Source of the DNA: Ehretia macrophylla
Lineage: Eukaryota > Streptophyta > Magnoliopsida > Boraginales > Ehretiaceae
Length of the DNA stretch: 64,000 bases
Assembly: GCA_037974665.1 (NCBI GenBank)
Contig: CM075773.1
Coordinates: forward strand, 64,834,263-64,898,262
Direction: 5' to 3'
Part shown: positions 22,710 through 32,680 of the stretch, in pieces
How the letters are laid out: each line of letters opens with the position of its first letter
Numbering within the stretch: the first letter of the stretch is position 1
Notes under the pieces: generated by a model
Told to the model about the DNA's origin: nothing
The model's database searches: none
The model's input: only the letters and a program-made list of their open reading frames with translations
Translations under genes and position numbers: made by a program

Positions 22710-23990
22710 CGGTTGTACTGAGTTGTAATGCCTTTAGCTTGGCAGAATCCCTTTTATGGAATGCATTCAAGGTCCCGAAGTTCGACATATTCAACTTCAT
22801 GAGGGACCGTATTTGGATCGAATGCATGCTTCAATCTTTGTCCATTGACTGTGAGGATACACCTATCCGTGGGATGCTTAATTAAGATAAATCCAAAAGG
22901 ATATGCTTTGAGCACCTCATAAGGACCATTCCATCTTGATCTTAACTTTCCTGGGAAGAACTTCAGTTTGGAGTTAAACAACCAAACTTTATCAGAAGGA
23001 GAGAAGGTCTTTCATAAAATAGATCTATCATGAATCCTCTTCATTCTTTCTTTGTAGAGTTTGACATTCTCATAAGCTTCGAAGCGAAGCTCTTCCAGTT
23101 TACTCAACGCCAACTTCCTACCTTCACCTACCTGTTGGAAGTCAAAGTTCAGGGCCTTAATAGCCCAATAGGCTTTATGTTCTAATTCAACAAGAAGGTG
23201 GCAAGCTTTGCCGTATACCAATCTATACGGGGACATGCCGATGAGAGTTTTAAAAGTAGTACGGTAGGCCCACAATGCATCGTGCAGATAACTTGACCAA
23301 TCCTTACAATTGGGCCTAACCGTTTTTTGAATAATTGACTTGATTTCTCTATTCGATACTTCTACTTGTCTACTAGTTTGTGGATGGTAAGGCGTCGCTA
23401 TCTTGTGGTGGACAGAGTATTTTCTTAATAGGGCTTCGAGTGTCCTGTGACGGAAATGCTGTCATCCATCACTTATAAGTACACGTGGCACCCCGAATCG
23501 AGAAAAAAATGTTCTATTTAATGAACTTGACCACAACTTTATGGTCATTGGTTTGGGTTACCCCTGCTTCTACCCACTTGGACACATAGTCCACACCAAC
23601 AAGAATATAAGTATAACCTGAGGAATGAGGGAAATAACCCATGAAGTCTATACCACACCGATTGAATATTTTACAAATGAGGATGGGTATAAGGGGCATC
23701 ATGTCCCTTCTCGAGATAGAGCCAGCTCTTTGACATTGGGGGCAATTTTTGCAAATTTGCTGGGCATCCTTGAAAAGAGTGAGCCAGAAAAACCCACATT
23801 GTAGGACTTTGGCAACTGTCATTTTTCCTCCGAAATGTCTACCACATGCTTGAGAGTGGCAAAAAATGAGTATGCTGTCAAATTCTTCCTCAGGTACACA
23901 TTTCCTAATGACCTGATCGGCACAAATCTTGAAAAGATAAGGATCTTCCCAGATAAAATACTTAACTTGTGTCATGAATTGTTCACTTTC
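22710..23990 (-). pseudogene. Element A integrase
   Basis: Read on the minus strand: the zinc-binding His-Cys domain ends with '[19 protein letters not shown]'. The core begins 'GIDFMGYFPHSSGYTYILV' with 'VDYVSKWVEA'. A later block has '[20 protein letters not shown]' (about 23275-23216), and the C-terminal domain has 'FPGKLRSRWNGPYEVLKAYP'. The block is broken by stops and frameshifts near 23513 and between 23012 and 22981. Integrase would join element DNA to the chromosome. Confidence 0.9.
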
Positions 23991-23999
23991 TCTTTTATC

Positions 24000-24539
24000 C
24001 TAATGAGTTGGATACTCTTGGGCAGCCAGATAATTGACATAGTGGGCATACCAAGGGATCTTATGTGAGAAGAAAAAAAGTTGCTCATCAGGGAACGTAT
24101 CTTTGAAAGGTAGAGTATTAATAGAAAAATCACGTACTAAACGTGATAGATGATCGGCAACAGAGTTCTCGCTTCCTTTCTTGTCGAGGTCGAACTCTTG
24201 AACGAGTAATAGCCAGCAGATTAAATGGGGCTTTGTATCCTTTTTAGTCAGTAAATACAGCAAAGTCGCATGGTCCGTGTAAACTATTACTTTGGATCCT
24301 AAGATATAAGACCTGAACTTGTCCAAAGAGAAGACTACAACCAGCAATTCTTTTTCGGTGGTTGTGTAATTCTTTTGTGCATCGTCCAAGGTTTTACTGG
24401 CATAATATATCACAGTAGGCAACTTATCCCTACACTGTCCTAATACAGCTCCCACTACATAATCAGATGCATCGCACATTATTTCAAAGGAGAGGCTGTA
24501 GTCAGGAGGTTGGATGATAGGAGCCGAAGATAACAAGGA
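24000..24539 (-). pseudogene. Element A RNase H domain
   Basis: An open block of 178 codons carries '[15 protein letters not shown]', '[20 protein letters not shown]', '[12 protein letters not shown]' and 'SVADHLSRL'. These are the ordered hallmarks of the Ty3/Gypsy RNase H, which removes the RNA strand after first-strand DNA synthesis. It is the best preserved domain of the element, but it is cut off from RT by breaks near 24545-24600. Confidence 0.9.
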
Positions 24540-25500
24540 TTTAAGTTTCTCAAATTCTTTTGAGCACTTGTCATCAAAATTGAATCAGTTTTGTGTGCTA
24601 GAAGACTAGAGAGGGGTCAGGCTATATGGCTGAAGTCCTTGATAAAACGCCGATAGAAATCGGCATGACCAAGGAGTGAACGAATATCACGCACCGTCTT
24701 GGGTGCGAGCAGCTTTTCTATTAGCTCGAATTTGGCTGGGTCCACATGGATTCAATCCTGTGTAATAACATGACCCAGAACTATACCTTGTCTAACCATA
24801 AAGTGGCTCTTTTCCCAACTTAGAACCAAGTTTGTTTCAATGCATCGGTCTAGCACTTGTGAAAGATGTGTGAGGCATTCGTCGAAAGTAGCTCCGAACA
24901 CTGAGAAGTCTTCCATGAAGACTTCTAGGAACTTTTCGATCATATCCGAGAAGAGAGCCATCACACATCTTTGAAATGTCGAAGGAGCGTTGCAAAGACT
25001 GAAAGACATACGCCTGAATGCAAAAGTTCCATAGGGACATGTGAATGTAGTCTTTTCCTGATCTTCAGGAAAGACTGGATTTGGTTATAACCTGAATGCC
25101 CATCCAAAAAGTAGTAGTAGCCTTGTTCGACTACTCTGTCTAAGACTTGGTCGTGGAAGGGTAAAAGAAAGTGGTCTTTTCTAGTTTTGGAATTGAGCTT
25201 TCTCTAGTAAATGCATACATGTCACCCAATGGTGGTGCATGTAAAAATTACCTCACATTTGTCATTTGGGACCACAGTAATCCTAGATTTCTTAAGTTCA
25301 ACTTGTATCGGACTTACCCATGGACTGTTAGAAATCGAGTATATAATACCCGCATCAAGCAACTTGATGATTTCTTGATGGACGACATCACCAATCTTTG
25401 GGTTTAGTCTTCTCTGAAATTCTTGAGAATGAGTAACTCCTTCCTCGAGATGAATCTTGTGCATACACACAGAGGGATCAATTACTTTCAAGTCAGAATT
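24540..25500 (-). pseudogene. Element A reverse transcriptase
   Basis: It begins with 'LNPKIGDVVHQEIIKLLDAG' and 'NSPWVSPIQVELKKS'. After frameshifts it continues with 'MSFSLCNAPSTFQRCVMALF' and the active-site strand 'FLEVFMEDFSVFG'. The first catalytic Asp is Glu here (codon at 24911-24913, minus strand), where element B keeps FMDD. At least two frameshifts and several stops are present, so the copy is dead. Confidence 0.9.
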
Positions 25501-25878
25501 TGTCTAACCTATCGCCTGTTTATGCGTACTCAGGACCTCTAAAAGTTTGTCTTCATACTCGGCAGTCAAATCCGAGGGAATAATGACTGGCAGGGTCTCA
25601 TTAGGTCTTAAGTAGGCATACTTAAGATGTTGGGGCAAGGTTTTGAGTTCCAACACTGGTGGAGACTCAATTGTGGGACAATCAGCGACTTCAGGGAAAT
25701 GAGTTGTTACTTGATCGTTCTTATCTGGATCAACAACAATGGAAGCGGAGGTGACTACTTCAGGTGAAATATCTTATTCATACAAAAGTTGTTCTAACTC
25801 CGTTATTTCTTCATCAGGAGTTAGAATCGACTGGGCAAACTCATTGATACATGAGTCAATGGTGTCTAGATGGAAGCA

Positions 25879-26470
25879 TTATTCTTCTTCATCTTGGTTC
25901 AACTTGTTAGCTGCATCAGCAACCCTGAGTTTTGTTCTCATGTTCCCAAATGTTAGTTCTATTATTCCCGTCCTACAGTAAATAACAACATCAGCTATTG
26001 CTAAGAATGGTCTGCCTAATAAGACGAGAATGGTATTTTTATTATCAGGGCCTAGGTCCATATCTAACACAATGAAATTCACTGGGAACAGAAATTCTCC
26101 TACTCTAACGATGACATCCTCTACAATACCTTGAGGTATTCGCTCAGATCTATCTGCCAGTTGGAGGGTTACATTTGTTGGTGTTAACACTCCAAGACCT
26201 AACCTTTGGTAAATTGTGTGAGAGATTAGGTTAACACTAGATCCTAAGTCTAGCAAGGCTCTTTCAATGCGTTGGTCATTAATTAAACATGGAATAGTGA
26301 AAGCTCCTGGGTCACTGCACTTTTGAGACAATCCTCTAGTGCAGATGTTACTAACCTTTTTAGTAAGACAGACTTCTGAGGAATAGAGTTGGTCCGTTTC
26401 TTTTTCACACAGAGATCCTTTAAAATTTGGCATAGACTGAAATCTGTTGTATTACCTCAACTAATGGAAA
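25879..26470 (-). pseudogene. Element A aspartic protease
   Basis: An open block of about 184 codons includes 'CTRGLSQKCSDPGAF', the catalytic 'ALLDLGSSVNLI' (Asp about 26248-26250) and 'LVLLGRPFLAIADVVI'. This DLG-type retropepsin motif and the ILLGRPFL strand are typical of Athila/Tat elements. The catalytic Asp is retained, in contrast to element B. The segment 25500-25878 is the linker to RT and is broken. Confidence 0.88.
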
Positions 26471-26739
26471 ATTGATCTTAATGTCTTTCAAATGCTCTAA
26501 GACCTTGAGCTGTTTAGGATCATTTATTGGCTTCGGATGGGACAGAGCTGTTGGGAAAGGTGCTCGAGAGGAGGCTTCAACTATTGACTCAACCACTAGG
26601 TAAGAATTCCTACGGGAGTCTTGGACATCATTGCCTAAAACCTCTATCTCTGGTTCTTCTATTTCCTCAATTTATTCAGGAACATCCCTAACCTTTTCTC
26701 TAACCTGGTTATCTATAGTCTTCCCACTTCTAAGAATAG

Positions 26740-28182
26740 TCACGACCTTAGCCTGTTCTTGGACAATCTCAGTTTGAACAGTACTACACTATCCTCGTGG
26801 ATTTGCCATGGTCTGAGACGGAAGTGCACCCTCGTTTCTCTTACTTAGAGTCTGGGCCAACTGCCAAACTTGTCCCTCAAGTTTAGCAATAGATTGTTGC
26901 TGAACTTGGACCAATTGTAATAGTTTGTCAAACTTGTCATTAGATGATGACTGTGTAGGAGGAAGAGCGGGGACATTGTTCCATTGTGTTCGGAACTGAT
27001 CTTTCTGGACTGGGTAAAAACCAGGAGGGTTAGAGTTTTGTGGCCTTTGATATGGCTGTTGTAGGAAACGAGGCTCAAAGTTTCCTTGTTGATTCTGAAA
27101 TTGTTGTTGTTGAGTAAACTGAGGCTCTTGATTCCTTTGTCGCTATGAAAATCCGGGATTATCTCACCAGTCAGGATTATACGTGTTGGAGTAAGGATCA
27201 TAATTTCTTGTATATCCTTGGGTGGCATAGACTTGTTCTTGCATGAACTCAGGAAATTGTGAACCAATTGGATAGTCTAGAGTAGAGTGATCTACTGCAG
27301 AACATATGACACATACTTCCATGATCTGAGGGGCTTGTGAAGAAGTAGACCCTAGAGAGATTAATTTTTCTACTTGCTGGGCTAGGGCATCTACTTTATC
27401 AGTCAAATGGGAATTGGAGTTAACCTCGAACAATGCCCTCTTTTGGGGGTTGTAGGTGCTCTTAGTTTCTCTATTTGTAGATGTGTTTTGAAGAGAGTCT
27501 TCAGCTATATTTTCTATTCTATCCCAAGCTTCGTCCGCTGTGAGGTTATAGAAACCTCCATTGCTCATTGCATTTACCATCATTTTATGCTGAGGTGTAA
27601 GACCTTTAAAGAAATAATGCAAGAGTTCGTGACGCGTAGACCCATGGTAAGGATATTGATTCCTAAGATCAATAAATCTTTCTCATGATTCATGAAAGGG
27701 CTCTAAGTCTGATTGAACGAATGACATGATGTCTGTTCGCAAAGTAGTAGTCTTGGCCATTGGAAAGAAACTATGTAAAAATTTACGAATAAGTTCTCCC
27801 TAAGATGTAATAACCCCTGCGTCTAAATGATTTAACCAATGCTTGGCTTTGTCTTTTAAGGAAAATGGAAACAGACGCAGTTGAATAATCTCATGGCTCA
27901 CGTTAGGGATGTGAAGCATAAAACATGCCTCAAGAATTGTATGATGTGAACATGAGGGCTTTTGTTGCTTTTTCTGTAAAAGGAAGGAAGATTCGAAATG
28001 GTACCTGTCTTAAGCTCAAAATTGACATTGACAAGAGTCGGTAGGGTTATGGCAAATTCAGGATTGTAATTGCCTGGAGAGAAATATTGACGAAGAGTCA
28101 TCGGTTAGTTCACGGGTTGATTAACAGGCTGAGCTATAAGAAGAGGCAGAGGGTTTTGAACATTTCATTCTTGATCCGCCAT
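26740..28182 (-). pseudogene. Element A gag
   Basis: The start is an ATG at 28180-28182, followed within 40 codons by two in-frame stops. Recognisable parts are 'MTLRQYFSPGNYNPEFAI', then after breaks 'FFKGLTPQHKMMVNAMSNGG', 'ADEAWDRIENIAEDSLQN', a Cys/His-poor knuckle region, and near the end a Gln-rich coiled-coil-like stretch followed by 'LRSGKT'. Element B encodes the same series. Gag builds the particle and binds the RNA. Confidence 0.85.
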
Positions 28183-28446
28183 TGTGAACTGTAACTTCCT
28201 ACGCAAATTTTTATGGAGCTTGGGATCAAACGGGGCGAGTTCTGGGTTCAAGGAACGATGCCCGTGCACACAACAATTTACAAACTTAAATACGAAATGA
28301 AACTACAAGATTTATAAAACTAATATACTTTGCAAACAGTAAAACAATTAAAACAGTGTAAAACAAGTAAACAATATAAACAGTAACTACAACACTTTAA
28401 AACAAATTCGCAATTACTTTTATGAAAAGCTAAACTATACCGTGCT

Positions 28447-28464
28447 TCCCCGACAACGGCGCCA
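28447..28464 (-). other. Primer-binding site of element A (tRNA-Asp type)
   Basis: On the minus strand 'tggcgccgttgtcgggga' lies 6 bp after the 5' LTR end. It is the canonical Athila/Tat site complementary to tRNA-Asp and appears undamaged. Confidence 0.9.
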
Positions 28465-28470
28465 AAAACT

Positions 28471-30031
28471 TGATGCAACCCGGTGGGCGTGTGAAAAATG
28501 TGTAAAATAAACCAAGTTAAAATACCTGCAAGTGCATGGATCTTTGTAGTGTAGTGTGCTCTGAGTGCGGAGTCGAATTCCACAGGGAAGCTCGTTTAGT
28601 TAGTTAATGAAGTAGTGTGAAAGTGTTAAAGCATTTAAGTGATAGTTTGTAAAGAGTTTGGAGTAACGTGCGAAAATGTAAACTAAATTAAACTAAACTA
28701 ACTAAGTACTTGTTAAAATACGAGGGAAAGGAATCTAGGAGTCGAACATGCAAATAAGGCAATTAACCTAGGCTTGGTATCCAGGATTCTCTGATTCAAT
28801 GCTGGGGTTAAGCTACAAGCATTGACCCGGTTAAGCTACAAGCATTAACCTAGTTAATCTACCTAGTTCGATTAACCTAGTACAACAAGGCAAACTAAAC
28901 TAAGTAATTAACTTCTCAGGAATAAACTATGGTACAACCTATAGTTCATTAAAGCACGAATATATGGCACGAAAGTAAAGCAATCATAATATCAACTACA
29001 AGTATAATATTATGAAAGACAATGCTGAATTAAAATAAGCCATATATTGCAATTGAATCAAATTATCCGAATCCAAAACCATAGATTACAAGACCGTTAT
29101 TTACAATATCCTCCCCTAGATAATAGCTATACTCAGGCATAATATTAAATACAAGTTGTACAAATAAGAGAGTCAAGAAAGGCTCCCCCGATATGACGAG
29201 TTTGTATTTTTGATTCCCAAAATTTGAGCAGAGGTTCGACACAAAATAGCTATTCGGGCGGAATTAATTTTCCCCGAATAAGAACTATTTCAGCTGAATT
29301 TCTCCCGAATAAGAGCTTTTATATTAAAAGCTATTCGGGCAGAACTTCCCCTGTATTCTATAAATACTACTAAATTAAACTAACTAATTAATTAAAACTA
29401 AAATTGAAACTAAAATTAAACTAATTAACTAATTAAATGAAACATAAATTAAACTTAAAACTATTTCTAATTGATAATTAAAAAAAAATAATAAAACAAA
29501 AAAACTAACTTAGTATTTTAGTCTCGGGGGAGGGGGTGGTATTTATAGACCCCCCCAATTGGTCTAATTGAAAAGGGTCCAATTAGATCAATTGATTGCC
29601 AAAGTTTTTTAGATTGCCATGGTAATCCAAATTCACTTTGTCGTGACCCTTTGATTGGGTCACAGCAAAGGACTTGGCTTGGGCCATGTGGACCTAATTT
29701 TTACTGTAAAGGCCCCGTGCCGATTGTGTCGGTCCGGGAAAAATTCTAAAAAGTGCAATTCTTGCAATGTTTGACGTCCTGGGCTCGATTCCGGGTTTGG
29801 TTTGGTTCAATCTTTCTTCTACGGGTTCCAATTTTCCACTGAATCTCAAATCTTCCCCGTTCTTTAATTCTTTCACTTGCAATTTGAATTGTGTTTAGGG
29901 CTTGATTTTTTTACTTTTCGATATTACTCTACATTGCATCGAAAGTATATTAGTGTTGCATTTATTCCTAAGTTAAGATACAAATGTAGTGGAAATACAA
30001 TGGTTTGAGTGCTGCAAATACAGTCATATCA
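28471..30031 (-). repeat. 5' LTR of element A
   Basis: This 1561-bp LTR reads TGATATGAC..GGTTGCATCA on the minus strand. A TATA box 'tataaat' (29541-29547, minus strand) follows a GC-rich 'ggtctattt'-flanked block that is absent from the 3' LTR. A strong hairpin 'cccgaataagagctttt' / 'aaaagctattcggg' lies at 29304-29339. Confidence 0.9.
29541..29547 (-). promoter_or_regulatory. TATA box of element A 5' LTR
   Basis: 'tataaat' on the minus strand, in the context 'gtctataaataccac', is the same context as the TATA boxes of element B's LTRs ('gtctataaata'). Transcription would run leftward from about 29510. Confidence 0.7.
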
Positions 30032-30646
30032 TATGCTATTTTTATCATGTTTAACTCCACACCTTGTTAATTGATCATATGTGTATGGCATGGTTTTCTA
30101 AATAGTTTCGAAAGGATAAAGCTCTTGTGAAAATCCCCTTCCCAAAAACCCTCACTGAGCTAAGTGGTATAGCTCACCATTCTTTCTAACAATTTCAAGA
30201 GAGGTTGAACCGGAGCTGGCTACGCAGGTCGAGCGCGATGCTGCATTGTGTGATAGGGCATATTTCTGCTTGTTGTGATTCATGCTTGTACTTGAAGATG
30301 TTCCTCTTTTGTACTAAGACCTGTTTTTGAACTTGTATAACTTCATGTATTGTAACTATTCTTTTGGACAATTGGGCATCTAATTAACTTAGTACCTTAT
30401 TCTTTTGAGACCTAGAGGTCGTTGATGGGATGATATCATATGAAATTGAAGTACTAAGTCTTGTATATATTGAACATATTAATGAAATCATGAAGTGCCC
30501 CAAAAGTTGGGCAATCTCTTGAAGTTTCTTTTGGTATATAAATGTATATTAGGTTATAAACTCATGATCTTACAAGTGTTAAGTTTATCGACACGTCACG
30601 TTCCGGCCTTAACCTCTGTGGATCGGGGTTTAGGCGTGATAATCCA

Positions 30647-31300
30647 TCGAAGATTGATGTTGTGCAATCATGGAAGAAGCCAGAGAATGTTATTAAGGCG
30701 CATAGTTTTCTCAGGTTAGCCGGATACTTCCGAAGGTTTGTGGAAGACTTCTCTAAAATTGTAAGGCCACTCACAAAGCTCACACAAAAGAAGACTAACT
30801 TTGTGTGGGATGACAAATATGAGAACAGTTTTCATGAGTTGAAGGGTAGATTGACAACTGCTCTTATACTAGCACTGCCCGAGGGAAATCAAGATTATGT
30901 TATTTACAGTGATACCTTGAAGGAGGGATTGAGATGTGTATTGATGAAGAATAACTTAGTTATCGCCTATGCATCCCGAAAGTTGAAGCCTTATGAAAAA
31001 AATTATCCCACACATGATTTAGAGCTTGCAGCAATTGTGCTTGCATTGAAAAAGTGGAGGCATTATCTGTGAGGAAGCAAATTTGAGATATTTACTTATC
31101 ATAAGAGCTTGAAGTACATGTTTTCCCAAAAGGAGATGAATATGAGACAAAGGAGATGGATGAAACTCTAGGATGACTACGACTGCACAATCAATTATAT
31201 GCCAGGGAAAGCAAATGTAGTAGCCGATGCTTTGAGCCGAAAGGCAAGTTTGGCAAGATTGGAGGTTAAAGAATGGGAAATGTTTAAGGAAGCAAGCCAA
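30647..31300 (+). pseudogene. Element E RT end and RNase H
   Basis: It resumes pol after solo LTR G with '[20 protein letters not shown]', then the RNase H parts '[16 protein letters not shown]', '[20 protein letters not shown]', and after a stop at 31071 'GKANVVADALSRKA'. The order and wording are standard for Ty3/Gypsy. In-frame stops and a His-to-Tyr type change in 'FTYHKSL' show decay. Confidence 0.9.
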
Positions 31301-31429
31301 TAGAGGCATGAGTTGACAAGACACGGTGTATTCTTTGCTGCTCATTTGTTGGTGCAACCTACATGGCTATCTCAAATCTAAGAAGCTCAGTAGCAAGATC
31401 CTCAATTCCAAAAGATTAAAGATGGCAAT

Positions 31430-32680
31430 CCGGATTTCAAATTGCATGAAGATGGCCTATGGGGATTCAGAAACCGGATTTGTGTGCCAAATGATGTAAA
31501 GTTGAAGAAAAAGATTCTTGAGGAAGCCCATAACTCCAAATATACCATCTACCCAGGAGGTACAAAGATGTATCGAGATTTGAAGCAATATTACTGGTGG
31601 AACAACATGAAGCGGGAGATTGCAGAGTTTATATCTTGATGCTTGACATGTCAGTGGGTGAAGGCAAAACATCAAAGACCCGCAGGGCTTCTACAACCTT
31701 TGGAGATTTCGCAATGGAAGTAGGAGCATGTAACTATGGACTTTGTCATGGAATTACTGAGGTTATCTCGAGGATGTGACGCAATTTGGGTCATTGTGGA
31801 TCGGTTGACAAAGACAGCTCATTTCATAGCAATGAATAAGAAGGATAGCCTTGAAAAATTAGTCGATTTATACATGACTAATGTGGTGAGATTGCATGGT
31901 GTACCAGCTAGCATTGTATCAAACAGAGATCCAAGGTTTATATCTTAGTTCTGACAGAAATTGCAAGTAGCCTTAGGGACGAAGTTGAGCTTCAGTACAG
32001 CATCCTCAGATTGACGGACAATCAGAAAGGACCATACAGATATTGGAAGACATGTTGAGGGCATGTGTATTGGATTTCAAAAGTAGTTGGGATAAGCATT
32101 TGCCTTTGGCAGAATTTGCTTATAATAACAGTTATCAGGAAACTATTGACATTTCACCATATGAGGCTTTGTATGGTCGGAAATGTAGATCACCTTGGTA
32201 TTGGGACAAGTTCGGTGAGATGAAAGCAATAGACCCCACACTATTGCCAGAGTTGATGGAGAAAATTGAAAATGTGCACTTGATACGCAAAAGAATGCTC
32301 ATGGCCCAAAGCAGACATAAAACCTATGCAGACAAACGGAAACGAGACATAGAATTTGAAGTTGGTGATCGGGTGTTCTTGAAGTTGTCACCTCAAAATG
32401 GATTGATTAGGCATGGCAAGGGTGGAAAGATAAAACCAAGGTATATAAGACAATTTGAAGTTATGGGAAGAGTCGACAAGTTAGCCTACCGATTGGATCT
32501 ACCTCAAAATCTCTCCAGCATTCACAACTTGTTCCATGTCTTGATGCTAAGAAAGTATCATCCTCATCTGTCTCACGTCCTAGAACCAGAACCATTGCAA
32601 CTTCGAGAGAATCTTTCATATGAGGAAAGACACGTGCAGATCTTAGATGAACAAGAACGGGAGTTGCGCAACAAAATTCA
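31430..32680 (+). pseudogene. Element E integrase, truncated at its 3' end
   Basis: The His-Cys zinc domain spans 'ILEEAHNSKYTIYPGGTKMY' to 'CLTCQWVKAKHQRPAG'. The core shows 'IWVIVDRLTKTAHFI' and 'SIVSNRDPRFIS', then after a frameshift near 32030 'HLPLAEFAYNNSYQETIDIS'. The C-terminal domain has 'FEVGDRVFLKLSP' and 'LVPHNLF'-like 'IHNLFHVLMLRKYHP'. The last recognisable residues are 'QERELRNKI', directly joined to 3' LTR sequence. The remaining C-terminus, including any chromodomain, and the polypurine tract are deleted. Confidence 0.9.

Larger units (their letters stand above)
19193..30031 (-). mobile_element. Ty3/Gypsy element A (Athila/Tat-like)
   Basis: It is a complete two-LTR element on the minus strand. 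Its 5' LTR is 28471-30031 and its 3' LTR is 19193-20736, with an exact target duplication 'tatgc' (19188-19192 and 30032-30036). The primer site complements tRNA-Asp, characteristic of Athila/Tat. Gag, protease, RT, RNase H and integrase fragments follow in Ty3/Gypsy order, then about 2 kb without recognisable coding where some Athila elements have an env-like gene. All genes carry stops or frameshifts. The LTRs differ by roughly nine or ten substitutions in their first 110 bp, mostly transitions, so it is not recent. It inserted into solo LTR G. Confidence 0.92.
17454..30641 (+). mobile_element. Solo Ty3/Gypsy LTR G, split by element A
   Basis: It begins 'tgtaaggcctgacacgag' and ends 'ttaggcgtgata', flanked by an exact 5-bp duplication 'atcca' (17449-17453 and 30642-30646) inside E's pol. 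Once element A and its target duplication are removed (19193-30036), the two pieces 17454-19192 and 30037-30641 total about 2.34 kb, one LTR length. No internal coding sequence of its own is present, so it is a solo LTR that was later hit by A. It belongs to the same broad LTR type as E and shares its structured module, but it is a different family. Confidence 0.88.
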
